Made by a program: the position numbers and the translations under genes. A DNA stretch of 64,000 nt from an uncultured Helicobacteraceae bacterium (GTDB lineage: Bacteria; Campylobacterota; Campylobacteria; Campylobacterales; Helicobacteraceae), in contig CAJTQL010000001.1 of the NCBI GenBank assembly GCA_910578285.1, positions 124,001 to 188,000 on the forward strand, read 5' to 3'. Shown piece after piece: positions 25,905 through 34,619 of this stretch (position 1 is the first letter of the stretch; each line of letters starts with the position of its first letter). The notes under the pieces were generated by a model. The model was not told the DNA's origin and ran no database searches. It worked only from the letters and a program-made list of their open reading frames with translations.

Positions 25905-26714
25905 TCATGATTCCTCCTTCGATTCTTTTTTGGTTTTTGATGTCGCGACAATCGCTTCTTTGGTTTCTTTAATCGCCGTAACAATCACACGTTCTGCCAT
26001 CGTTGTTGGCAAAAATCCAGATGCAACTTCGGCAACTTGCACAGCGCCCCCTGCCACATTCCCCGCAATATCAAATCGTTGCCCCCAAGTTTTAGAGCTC
26101 AAGCGATTCTCAATCTCGCTAAATTCTGCTTGGTCAATGTCAGCATTATTGAGTCTCTCGAGAATATCGGCGCATGCATGACTATCGAGACATTTATCAT
26201 TATAAAGCTGATTCATCGTGCCAATCAATGCGCTTGTTTTGGCAACTTTATTTTCAATTTCTTGCAAAACATCAAGCTTTAAAAGCAAACTCGCGTTCCT
26301 AACCTTTTGGCTCATTCGTGCGCGATAATTTACATCAATTTCTTTAGGTCGCATTGTGTGAATGCGCTCAAGAAGCCTATGGGTGAGCTCCATAATGACG
26401 ACATATTTTGCAAGCTTTTCGTTGTTTGCGAGCTTGCATTTTTCGTGGTATTTTGCATGCTCTTCTTCGGTAATATATGCGTTTGTAAGCATGCCTTCGA
26501 TATGCTCAAAGCAACCCGCACTAAGGCGCACAGACTCGGCAAGATTTTTGAAAGCCGCAATGTCATCGATGCTTTCAATCTTTGCATGCACCGAATCGCG
26601 ATATGCACTATCAAAAAAATCACAAAGCAATAATTCTTCAATCTCGGCAATAAGTTTTTCCTTGCCATTATTGGCAAACACCTTACCAATTGTGTTATTT
26701 AGAATCGAACGCAT
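25905..26714 (-). CDS. Helical soluble protein of unknown function, five-gene cassette
   Basis: The 269-residue product is almost all helix, with possible coiled coils (about 75-190) and a hydrophobic, glycine-containing segment near 212-235 (IAGNVAGGAVQVAEVASGF) before a Lys/Glu tail. No motif points to an enzyme. An AAGGAG site lies shortly before the ATG. It follows the 547-residue membrane protein gene by 21 bases and so belongs to the same transcription unit. A scaffold or partner role for the membrane proteins is only an inference. Confidence 0.6.
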   Translation of the reverse strand: MRSILNNTIGKVFANNGKEKLIAEIEELLLCDFFDSAYRDSVHAKIESIDDIAAFKNLAESVRLSAGCFEHIEGMLTNAYITEEEHAKYHEKCKLANNEKLAKYVVIMELTHRLLERIHTMRPKEIDVNYRARMSQKVRNASLLLKLDVLQEIENKVAKTSALIGTMNQLYNDKCLDSHACADILERLNNADIDQAEFSEIENRLSSKTWGQRFDIAGNVAGGAVQVAEVASGFLPTTMAERVIVTAIKETKEAIVATSKTKKESKEES

Positions 26715-26735
26715 GATTGCTCCTTCTATGAATAT

Positions 26736-28379
26736 TTATTCAACCCATTGAAGCTTGCCTGTGCGGCTAGTATTTTGCAAAACATTACGCACATCACCCA
26801 TTGTTTTTATTGGTAATTTTCCACCAAAGATTCTACAAATATTTTCTAGAGATTCTGTGATTTTATAAGAATCCAAATGGATATTTGCTTGCTGATAATC
26901 GGCAAACGATGATTCAAGACTCATGAGCCTTTGTTGGTGCGTTGCCTCAATGAGCCGTGTCAGCTCCTCGCGCTCATTTACAAGTGTGGGGAGATTTTCG
27001 GCAATCAATTCAGCAATCTCATTTGTACGTAATTTTGCCTCATTTTTATCAATCAGCACCGTAAAAATCGAATCGAGAGCCATATCAATGCTACGATACG
27101 TGAGCACAACCGCAAAAGCCCCAGCCACAATGGCAAATATAGGCGCAAAAAGGCTACCAAAAGGAAGTATGAGTGCGAGTTTTTGTTCGAGTGCAATAAC
27201 AGGAACAACCCATGCAGCAGAGAAAATGGATTTTAGAATCGTGCTCAACAATTCGCGCATATTTGTAATTTTGCCATCGACATAACTATAGATTCCATTA
27301 TAAATACTCTTTGCGCTTGCTCGCATATTCTTCCACAAAACCTTGAGCGAAGAAGCAACAGATGTAAAAATCTGCCCAATGATACCCATAATCGCATCAA
27401 TTGCACCAAATCCTGCGCCTCGCACAAATGTACTCTTAAAAGTATCCATGACTCTTTTAAGAAGCCTTTCGATTCGCGCCATAATCGTAACATCGGAATC
27501 GATTGCCCGACTTGCATACATATCCTTGACTTCCCAGACTATGCCACTTGCAAGAGTAGACATCGCCACAACAACCGCATCGCTCATTCCCGCTTGAGCT
27601 GCATGCCCAATGCCAACACCAGCTTGTGTTGCGACTGCCATAAAACGTGGATTCTCGCACATCAAACGATTGCAAACATTGTTTGCATTGAGCATACGGA
27701 GCGCAATCCCTGCTTTATATGCTCTTTCTTTGGTTTTTGGGTTCTTTGAATTTCTACCTTCTTCAATCCATTTTTCAAGTTGCTCCTTGTGTTTTTTATA
27801 ATCATCAAAAGGCACTTTGATTTCATGAACGAGACCAAAAAGATAACGGTCTTTGAGTAATTTATTAGTATCTTTAACGGCTTTGAGCTGTGAAGTATTG
27901 ACGATATTGCCATATTCATCAAACGTAACAGTGTCTGTTGTGTTATGATTCTTTTGCGCAAAATAATCTAGCAGCCATTGGAAATCCATATTCTTGACTT
28001 CATCGCCATAATTTGCCAAGACATGCTCCACCTTTGCCCTATCTTTTGGTTGTAGGTTTTCAAGCTTCTTTTTGCTCGCCAAAAGACCTTGCACATATTT
28101 AATATCTGCCAGAGTATCTGTCGTATAGGTTTTGTTCCCCGTATTCAAAAAAGAATCGGCGACATTCTGCAATCCACTATCGAGCTCCTCAAAATAATGC
28201 CCAAAACCTTTTGTATTTGCCTTATGTTGCCCATACGACCTTGCCACGTCATTTGTCATCGTAACGCTCGCTCCATACGCAGCATAGCTGCTAAAACTAA
28301 AAATATTGAGCCCAAAACGTGCAAGTGTTTGTGTGCCAATTTCGTCAATGACTTCTTCGTAAAGCGGTTTTGTTGCCAT
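26736..28379 (-). CDS. Large membrane protein of unknown function, paralogue of the 565-aa neighbour
   Basis: The 547-residue protein has a soluble N-terminal half (about 1-255), hydrophobic segments from ~255 to 440 (GAGFGAIDAIMGIIGQIF, AAWVVPVIALEQKLALILPFG, FAPIFAIVAGAFAVVL), and a C-terminal region shared with its neighbour: EIAELIAENLPTLV...ELTRLIEATHQQRLMSLESSF. The shared tail (about 70 residues, strongly conserved at QRLMSLESSF) indicates duplication and a common partner. The N-terminus lacks the HNH-like motif of the neighbour. AAAGGAG precedes the ATG. I cannot assign a function; a membrane effector or secretion role would fit equally. Confidence 0.6.
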   Translation of the reverse strand: MATKPLYEEVIDEIGTQTLARFGLNIFSFSSYAAYGASVTMTNDVARSYGQHKANTKGFGHYFEELDSGLQNVADSFLNTGNKTYTTDTLADIKYVQGLLASKKKLENLQPKDRAKVEHVLANYGDEVKNMDFQWLLDYFAQKNHNTTDTVTFDEYGNIVNTSQLKAVKDTNKLLKDRYLFGLVHEIKVPFDDYKKHKEQLEKWIEEGRNSKNPKTKERAYKAGIALRMLNANNVCNRLMCENPRFMAVATQAGVGIGHAAQAGMSDAVVVAMSTLASGIVWEVKDMYASRAIDSDVTIMARIERLLKRVMDTFKSTFVRGAGFGAIDAIMGIIGQIFTSVASSLKVLWKNMRASAKSIYNGIYSYVDGKITNMRELLSTILKSIFSAAWVVPVIALEQKLALILPFGSLFAPIFAIVAGAFAVVLTYRSIDMALDSIFTVLIDKNEAKLRTNEIAELIAENLPTLVNEREELTRLIEATHQQRLMSLESSFADYQQANIHLDSYKITESLENICRIFGGKLPIKTMGDVRNVLQNTSRTGKLQWVE

Positions 28380-28490
28380 GTTTTTCTCCTTTTGTGCTTT
28401 GTTTGATTTGTTTTAGTATTGCAATTTTGTCGTGATTTTATTCTTCTACACCTCATATTCTAAAATATCAGACCAGATTCCATAAGTTTA

Positions 28491-30188
28491 TCAAGAATAT
28501 TCAGGATTTGGTTTCTCAATCATTGCTTTTTCTTGCTTGTTGAAATACAATATTCCACTTCCTTTATTTAAGTTTGTTTGCATATCCTCATTTGTCTTTG
28601 TATTTAGCTCGATTCTCCATATCGCATTTATCTTAGCCAATGCCTCATAGATTCTATTATCATCATAATTAAAATCAGCATTTTGATAATCTGTAAACGA
28701 AGATTCTAGGCTCATGAGCCTTTGCTCATGTGTTGCCTTAATAAGCCGCGAAAGCTCCTCACATTCTTCCACAATTGCTGGGAGATTTTCGGCACAAAGT
28801 TGCCGAATTTCTTCGTAGCGCATCTTTTCGACACTTTCGCGATTTGTATCAAGCCAATACATGGCGATTGCTATGGAAATTCCCGTAAGAATCCCAACAA
28901 AAACACTCGTAAAACTATCAGAAAATGCTGCCAATCCAATAGAATGCAAAAATGTTGCGATAGATTGTTCAATTAAGATGCCAAGTCCAACAATCACACC
29001 AGACACAAAGAGCTTTGTAGCTTCATGCCAAGCTTCTTCTTTGCCTAATCCCTCTGGTGGAAAAAATATCATTTTTAATGCTCGAAATAGAGAAAAGATT
29101 CCCTCGCGGATAATGCGCACAAGACGTCTTGATGTTGTTGCAAAAATATTAACGGCTGTGGTTACAAGGTTAGATAGAATCCCCGAAATCAATCCATCTT
29201 TAAAGCTTGCAATAATCAATCTGTATTTATTCACAAGCGCATGATAAACTTTGCTTGCAATGGTTTCCAAACGTGTCTTAATGCTCGCAAAAAAACTCTC
29301 ACACGTGTGAAATCCTTTCCTAAAAATATCTTCGACTTCCTCCAACACAGCCGTAAAAAACTCAACCAAAACCAGCCCCAATGCTTGCTGCACTCCCATT
29401 TTACCACCTTCAACAACTGATGTTGTGGCAAGATTCTGCATAAACTTTGTGCTTGTGTAGTAGGTTCTATTAATCTGTGTATTAATCACATCTCGTGCTT
29501 TCTTGTCCGCTTCCATTGCCTTTTGCCTGTCAATTTTTTGAAATTCTTCAAGCTTTCTTAGCTCATTTTGCTCACTCTGCGTGAGTTCTCTCTTATTGCG
29601 TAAACGTTCAATTTCCACTAACCTACTATCGCATCTTTCAAGAAAATCTTCCATAGAATCCGCTTTCTTTGAGCGATTTATTGTCTCATTTGTCATTTTA
29701 AGATTTGTTTCTGTGTTTGCAAGCTTTACCCCATCAATTCCTGCTAAAACCCTGCCTCGGTCATCATGGATTTCTTTTGCTGAAACGACATGGTCTAAAT
29801 CGGTTTTTTTGTTTCTGTCGACTTTTTCTCCCGTCATATAGTCCGTAAGCTTACCGTCTTTTCTAAGTATGGTCTGTTCCTTATTGATTCTTTTGTATTC
29901 ATCATCACTATGATATTCATGGCTATTATAATTACCCCTTTGTGCATAATCCATTTTTGCCTGCTCGCTAGCATACACATTTTTCCGCACATTATGCACC
30001 GTATCCACATTGCCACCCAGCCTATCATACGCCGCAACAATTTTTCCAAGCCCAAATGGCACAACGATAGATTGAATCACACTTCTTTTACATTCTCGTA
30101 TCATCTGCTCAAAACGTTCATTGTTCGTTCCACTATAATATTTCGATAAAAATTCCCGTGTTTCTTCTCGTGTTAATGTATTGTTCAT
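28491..30188 (-). CDS. Large membrane protein with HNH-like N-terminal motif, unknown function
   Basis: The 565-residue protein has an N-terminal soluble domain with TDLDHVVSAKEIHDDRGRV near residues 128-146 and ANTETNLKMTNETINRSKKA after it. The D-H...H spacing and the downstream Asn resemble HNH or beta-beta-alpha-metal nucleases. A long helical part follows, then hydrophobic segments (about 335-445; FVSGVIVGLGILIEQSIATF, FVGILTGISIAIAMYW) and the C-terminal QRLMSLESSF region shared with the 547-residue neighbour. AAAAGGAA precedes the ATG. Nuclease function is only a suggestion from the motif. It may be a defence or toxin component. Confidence 0.6.
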   Translation of the reverse strand: MNNTLTREETREFLSKYYSGTNNERFEQMIRECKRSVIQSIVVPFGLGKIVAAYDRLGGNVDTVHNVRKNVYASEQAKMDYAQRGNYNSHEYHSDDEYKRINKEQTILRKDGKLTDYMTGEKVDRNKKTDLDHVVSAKEIHDDRGRVLAGIDGVKLANTETNLKMTNETINRSKKADSMEDFLERCDSRLVEIERLRNKRELTQSEQNELRKLEEFQKIDRQKAMEADKKARDVINTQINRTYYTSTKFMQNLATTSVVEGGKMGVQQALGLVLVEFFTAVLEEVEDIFRKGFHTCESFFASIKTRLETIASKVYHALVNKYRLIIASFKDGLISGILSNLVTTAVNIFATTSRRLVRIIREGIFSLFRALKMIFFPPEGLGKEEAWHEATKLFVSGVIVGLGILIEQSIATFLHSIGLAAFSDSFTSVFVGILTGISIAIAMYWLDTNRESVEKMRYEEIRQLCAENLPAIVEECEELSRLIKATHEQRLMSLESSFTDYQNADFNYDDNRIYEALAKINAIWRIELNTKTNEDMQTNLNKGSGILYFNKQEKAMIEKPNPEYS

Positions 30189-30245
30189 TTTTGTTCCTTT
30201 TAGAATCTAATGCTAGGATTGCACCAAAGTGCAATCCTAAAAACT

Positions 30246-31268
30246 CTACTTTTTCCCGCCCCATCTCACATTGATTTCTTCAATGAGATTCTTACATTTG
30301 CGCTGATGTTCTTGGATTCGCAATGTCAGGCTATCCTCATCATGCATAAGCGGCGCATTAATGGTGTTCACAAGCGTTTCGGCAAGCTGCATCATCGTCT
30401 TGCATGCTGTCTGCTCGTTTGCTTCCCATGTCACAACATTTGCGCCTTTTTGCTGCAAGATAAAATCAACAATTCCAATCTTTTGCCCCAAAAATACATC
30501 GTTTTGTTCCAAACTTTGGATTTTTTCCTTCGCTCTGTTTGCAATGGCTCGCCATGTCAATGCTTCCGTTTCCATTGCCTCAACAAGCGCCTTAATCGTC
30601 AAATAATACGACTTCGCATCCTCTTTCTTCTTCTCGGCACTGCTCGCAAGCACTGTGGCAAAGATTGCGAGCGCGGGCGCGGCAACAATGCCGCCCAAAA
30701 CCCAAGTTCCGCCTGCCATTCCGAGCCCACCTACTTTGAGAGCACCACCGCCAAAAAATGCAAGCGTTGCATTGGTTGCGGCAACGCCGCTTAATGAGGC
30801 AATCGCTGTGCCTGTACTTGCGCTCGCAAAAAGCCCAGCAGCGCCAAACGCGCCAAAGCCAGCCATTGCGCCCGCGAGGCTGCTAGCAGCCAAGCCGCCA
30901 AGTGTTGTCGTGAGATTCACAATCGAATCCTTAATCTCACGCAAACCCTGCAAGCTTTCTTTGCCCAAAATCTCGTCTAGCGCAAGATTATCATTTAACG
31001 CAAGTTTATCTACCAATTCCTCGTATTTTTTGAGGTTATTCTGCACAATCTTTGCCTGAATCTTGCCAATTTCGACAAACAGATTCTGTGCCTCTTCTTG
31101 CGCAGCGTTCAACGAACCCGCCGCGGCATTATAGAGCTCGTCCGAATCCTCGCGATACTTGCCCGCCTCTTTCGTGTCGGTATATGTGTCATAGCCCTTC
31201 TTGCCCGAATAAATCGCCGCTGCACCAGCGCCAATGGCAGCTACGAGTGGAATGAGTGGTAATGGCAT
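30246..31268 (-). CDS. Glycine-zipper membrane protein, first gene of the five-gene cassette
   Basis: The 340-residue protein starts with a short hydrophobic Ala/Gly segment (LIPLVAAIGAGAAAIYSG). A helical stretch (about 40-115) precedes a long Gly/Ala-rich hydrophobic block at ~120-210 (LAGAMAGFGAFGAAGLFASA, LGMAGGTWVLGGIVAAPALA), and a helical tail follows. This resembles alpha-helical hairpin proteins that insert into membranes, such as glycine-zipper and ApoL-like folds. A strong AAAGGAGG site precedes the ATG. It heads the cassette and lies 42 bases after the YkgJ-like gene, so a shared transcript is possible. Function unknown. Confidence 0.6.
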   Translation of the reverse strand: MPLPLIPLVAAIGAGAAAIYSGKKGYDTYTDTKEAGKYREDSDELYNAAAGSLNAAQEEAQNLFVEIGKIQAKIVQNNLKKYEELVDKLALNDNLALDEILGKESLQGLREIKDSIVNLTTTLGGLAASSLAGAMAGFGAFGAAGLFASASTGTAIASLSGVAATNATLAFFGGGALKVGGLGMAGGTWVLGGIVAAPALAIFATVLASSAEKKKEDAKSYYLTIKALVEAMETEALTWRAIANRAKEKIQSLEQNDVFLGQKIGIVDFILQQKGANVVTWEANEQTACKTMMQLAETLVNTINAPLMHDEDSLTLRIQEHQRKCKNLIEEINVRWGGKK

Positions 31269-31310
31269 GTTGCCTCCTTTGTGATAAATTAAATAGATTC
31301 CACGTTTTGT

Positions 31311-31619
31311 TTACATTACATCAACTCCCACGCGGAATCTTTTTGGAATCCCCAATATTTCTTGCAAGACATTGCATGCCTTTGCGTTGAGCGCATAGAA
31401 CTGCTCTTTGGAATAATTTTCCGCAAAATGACGTTCAAACATCACATCAATATGGCAAATCTCGGGGCGAGTGGTATAGATTGTGCATGTGTTGCTCGTT
31501 TTATCTAAATATTTGCAGATTCCATTGCCATTGTCAAACGCGGTAAGCTCGGCGATTCGCGCAATGCACCTGCAACATGCGCCACATTGTGTGCAGGCAA
31601 AGCCCTCATTCTTTGGCAT
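31311..31619 (-). CDS. YkgJ-family cysteine-cluster protein
   Basis: The protein has the family signature CTQCGACCRC (residues ~10-19 from the chosen start) plus later cysteines in CKYL, CTIY and CHID. These bind iron-sulfur or zinc. YkgJ proteins are widespread and poorly characterised. I choose the ATG at 31,619 because the family normally begins just before the first cysteine cluster and because this start overlaps the end of the small membrane protein gene. An upstream frame to 31,706 adds 29 unlikely residues. Confidence 0.8.
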   Translation of the reverse strand: MPKNEGFACTQCGACCRCIARIAELTAFDNGNGICKYLDKTSNTCTIYTTRPEICHIDVMFERHFAENYSKEQFYALNAKACNVLQEILGIPKRFRVGVDVM

Positions 31620-31746
31620 TTTCGGACAAATCCTCACTGACGCATTGCGCAACACGTTGCGTGTAGCGCAGAACCGTCTTGGCGATGACATACGCGCCCA
31701 CGACAAATATCAACAACAGAAAAGATAGCAACACATATTTGAACAT
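31606..31746 (-). CDS. 46-aa single-span membrane protein
   Basis: The product begins MFKYVLLSFLLLIFVVGAYV, a single membrane span followed by a polar tail. It overlaps the YkgJ-like gene by 14 bases, which suggests coupling. About 65 bases upstream is a TAGAAT box joined directly to a G11 tract, so expression may be phase-variable. No Shine-Dalgarno stronger than AAGGA is visible. Confidence 0.5.
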   Translation of the reverse strand: MFKYVLLSFLLLIFVVGAYVIAKTVLRYTQRVAQCVSEDLSENAKE

Positions 31747-31812
31747 CGAGAATCCTTTGCGCGGGGCGCAAATCGGGCAATCACAAACGACTCGAACCCC
31801 TCTTTACAACAA

Positions 31813-31829
31813 ATTCTACCCCCCCCCCC
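31813..31829 (-). promoter_or_regulatory. Candidate phase-variable promoter: G11 tract abutting TAGAAT
   Basis: On the minus strand 11 G (31,819-31,829) are followed immediately by TAGAAT (31,813-31,818). Changes in tract length would alter the distance from the -10 box to upstream promoter sequence. The arrangement recurs at 34,706-34,721. Downstream on this strand are the 46-aa gene, the YkgJ-like gene and, possibly by read-through, the five-gene cassette. Confidence 0.5.
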
Positions 31830-32214
31830 ACTTAAATTGTGCTAAAATTGGAAGTCGGCATGAAACGGGCATGTGCTGTGTCGCATTTATGGGAGATTTC
31901 GTATGTTTGTGGTTTTGAGGGCGTTTGTTGTCGGGGAATCGTGGGCTGTGGCGCAACATGGCGAATCGAGATTCCAGCATCATTGCAAACGTTCACTAGA
32001 ACACGTGGCAATCAAGCGCAATGCTCGACATGATAGATTGCTTTGGCTATTGCCTCGCAATGGCGGTAATAGTAGTTTCTAAACAAAGTTCCATGCGTCA
32101 TTGCGAGGAGTGCAACGAACGTGGCAATCAACGATTCCGAGTTGCTCAACACGTTTGATTGCTTCGAATTCTAACAAATCCTCGCAATGACGACACCTCA
32201 AACCCTCCACAATC
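31830..32214. repeat. Intergenic region with palindromic dispersed repeat (32,096-32,192)
   Basis: CGTCATTGCGAGGA at 32,096 and its complement TCCTCGCAATGACG ending at 32,192 bound a ~97-bp palindromic unit with internal GTGGCAATCAA. A degenerate second copy lies around 31,960-32,065. The same family is found at 34,770-34,871. I see no gene here: the open frames are repeat-derived. Confidence 0.7.
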
Positions 32215-33624
32215 CTACATCTTATCCAATCCTTGAGTCAGCTGTCCATAATACGCACCCGCGCCATGCTTGCGGTTGTATGCCTTGCGAATCAAGTATT
32301 CCGGCGCTTTTGCCTCGCCGTTGAGCGCAAGCGACAGATAGCTATTTTTCGCAACCTCCTCGAGAATGAGCGCGTTTTCGGTCGAATCGAGCGTCTTAAA
32401 CCCGAATACAAAGGGCGCATGGTGTGGGATGAGCACAGCAGGCGGCAATGTCTCAAGTGTTGAGAGCAGCGCATTAATCGCAACCCCTGTGGCATGCTCA
32501 TAGTCGCTCATATCCGAGACATCTGGTGTCGTGACAAGCTCAATTGCATGCGCGCAAAAATCCGCATGCGTTGTGCCAAGCACAGGAATGGGCAAAGCCG
32601 CCTGCGCAAAGGCTGTGGCATACGTGCTGTGCGTGTGCGTGATGTTCGTAATCTTTGGGTTATGGCGATAAATCTCGAGATGTGTCGGGGTATCCACGCT
32701 CGGTTTGAGCCTACCCGACACGACAACGCCATCGAGCCGCACAATTGGAATCATCTCGGGGCAGAGTGTCGCATAATCGACCCCACTTGGCTTGATACAA
32801 ATCAAATCTGTGCCCGGAATGCGCAACGAGAAGTTGCCCTGCGAGAGAATCACAAGCCCCTGCGAAACAAGCCGCTTGTTGCCCTGCACACATAGATTCT
32901 GATAATGGCTATACGCGTTGTTGCGCAACGCCAGAATGGCACGGAAAATCTCAATGTCTTGTGCGTGGGTAATCTTTATATTGCCCTCATCACCCCTAAA
33001 AAGAAAAACCTCATAACCAAGTATAGCAAGCAAGGCGGGCAGAGAGACAGAATCGGTGATTCCACGTTCCGCCGCCTTTTGGTAAAGCGACACAAAATGT
33101 CCAAAGAACACGGATTGCGGCGTTTGTGTGCGCTTGACAATCTCCCTATCGAGCAAAATCCCAGATGATTCCGCGTTTGGGCTCATCGTCTGCAACAGCG
33201 CCTCGACAGAATCAATCACCGCAACGGCATTGCCCTTTGCCCTACACAGCGCGAGATTATCGCTGATGAGCTGCTCGCTCACAAGCGGGCGAATGGAATC
33301 ATGCACCATCACAATATCTTTATCGTTCAAATAAGGTTTGAGCGCAAAGAGGGCGTTGCGAATGCTCTCAAAGCCCGTTTGTCCACCTTGTGTGATGATT
33401 TTGAGCTTTGAGATATGGAACTCTTTGGCATAGCTTTCGAGCTTCTCTTCCCAGCCAGCAAGGCATGGCACACAGATAATGTCGATGTCTTTGTGATTCT
33501 CGAACACCTCGAGCGTATGGATAATAATCGGCTTATCCTCAACAACGACAAATTGCTTTGGAATCTCAAGCCCCGTGCGCGCGCCGATTCCACCCGCTGT
33601 GATGATTGCAGCAACCTTGTTCAT
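32215..33624 (-). CDS. Cytidylyltransferase fused to AraD-type class II aldolase/epimerase
   Basis: Residues 1-225 are an IspD-type cytidylyltransferase (AIITAGGIGARTGLEIPKQF, GGQTGFESI, VHDSIRPL, KRTQTPQSVF). Residues ~240-450 are a class II aldolase of the L-ribulose-5-phosphate 4-epimerase family (SQGNFSLRIPG, CIKPSGVDY, THTHSTYATAF with the zinc His pair, IPHHAPFVFG). The fusion suggests that a pentulose phosphate is epimerised or cleaved and then activated as a CDP derivative, an unusual route whose product I cannot name. The start overlaps the upstream epimerase stop by four bases, so both are translated together as part of a surface-glycan operon. Confidence 0.75.
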   Translation of the reverse strand: MNKVAAIITAGGIGARTGLEIPKQFVVVEDKPIIIHTLEVFENHKDIDIICVPCLAGWEEKLESYAKEFHISKLKIITQGGQTGFESIRNALFALKPYLNDKDIVMVHDSIRPLVSEQLISDNLALCRAKGNAVAVIDSVEALLQTMSPNAESSGILLDREIVKRTQTPQSVFFGHFVSLYQKAAERGITDSVSLPALLAILGYEVFLFRGDEGNIKITHAQDIEIFRAILALRNNAYSHYQNLCVQGNKRLVSQGLVILSQGNFSLRIPGTDLICIKPSGVDYATLCPEMIPIVRLDGVVVSGRLKPSVDTPTHLEIYRHNPKITNITHTHSTYATAFAQAALPIPVLGTTHADFCAHAIELVTTPDVSDMSDYEHATGVAINALLSTLETLPPAVLIPHHAPFVFGFKTLDSTENALILEEVAKNSYLSLALNGEAKAPEYLIRKAYNRKHGAGAYYGQLTQGLDKM

Positions 33625-34619
33625 TCTCTCTCCTTTTCTTGTTTTTCTTTTAAGATTCTATATGTCCATTCCAAGCCCTCTTGCAGGCTAAATTTTGAGA
33701 AAAATCCATAATTTTTTATCTTTATTGTGTCAAGAATCGAATGCTGTGTTTTTGTGATTCCAATCTGTTCTGTTTTTTCGATTCTAAGGCAAACTTTGGG
33801 GTTTAGATTTGCAACATGCAATGCAAAGTCCTGAAGGCTCATCGCCTCACTCGCGACATTGTAGGCATTGTTTGTGGGCAGCTTTGCGAGCGCAAAGGCA
33901 ATCGCTCGCGCGCAATCGCCGACATACAAAAAGCTGTACATCTGCTGCCCATCGCTCTTGAGCCAAATGTCCCTATCCATTGCACAATCGCGCAAAAATG
34001 ACGAAAGGGCGCGGTTGTCATGCGCGCCAAAGGTCGCACCAAATGTGCGCGGGATTCTCAAAACAATGCTTTGTGCGCCTTTCTCATACGCAAAACTTTG
34101 CGTGAGTGTCTCGGCAAGGCGCTTGCTCTCGTTGTAGCAATTGCGCCAATCCATGCAATCAAGATAGCCCATGTCGGTTTCAGTTAGAATCTTTGCGCTC
34201 TCGCCATAAATCTCGCTGCTGCTCATAAAGATAAACTTTGCATGATGTTGACTTGCAAGCTCGAGCAGATTCTGTGTCGCATGCACATTGAGCATGATTG
34301 TTGCGATGGGTGAAACGGCAAAGGCGGCAGGGGACGCGGACGAAGCGAGATGAACAATTGCGTCAAGCTTTGTCGAATCGGGGAGAGACAGAGGCTCACA
34401 AAGATTGGCAATAAAGCTTTGTACGCGCGAATCGGCGAAGTTCAACGCGCGGCGAGCAGGCAAGACGAGCCGAAAATCTGCTTTGCTCGCAAGCAGAGAA
34501 TCAACAAAGAATCTACCGATGAGCCCACTTGCGCCCGTAACAAGCAATGTCTTGCCCTCGACAGATTCCAAAAGCTCGGGCTCATAGAGGCTCGCAAGAT
34601 GTTGTGCATAAACGTTCAT
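33621..34619 (-). CDS. NAD-dependent epimerase/dehydratase (sugar nucleotide)
   Basis: The 332-residue extended SDR has TLLVTGASGLIGRFFVDSL (NAD loop, residues ~24-42), the SSSEIYGES active-site Ser strand, and YNESKR as the catalytic Tyr-Lys pair. The overall shape is like UDP-glucuronate decarboxylase or GDP-sugar dehydratases; the substrate is not readable. The ATG overlaps the TGA of a short leader peptide (34,616-34,684), and the stop overlaps the next gene. Expression may be phase-variable through the G10 tract at 34,712-34,721. Confidence 0.8.
   Translation of the reverse strand: MNVYAQHLASLYEPELLESVEGKTLLVTGASGLIGRFFVDSLLASKADFRLVLPARRALNFADSRVQSFIANLCEPLSLPDSTKLDAIVHLASSASPAAFAVSPIATIMLNVHATQNLLELASQHHAKFIFMSSSEIYGESAKILTETDMGYLDCMDWRNCYNESKRLAETLTQSFAYEKGAQSIVLRIPRTFGATFGAHDNRALSSFLRDCAMDRDIWLKSDGQQMYSFLYVGDCARAIAFALAKLPTNNAYNVASEAMSLQDFALHVANLNPKVCLRIEKTEQIGITKTQHSILDTIKIKNYGFFSKFSLQEGLEWTYRILKEKQEKERE

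Noticed and set aside
31839..32082. Two short plus-strand frames after the G11/C11 tract
   Set aside because: They run into the palindromic repeat and have repeat-derived sequence. The promoter-like box is on the minus strand.
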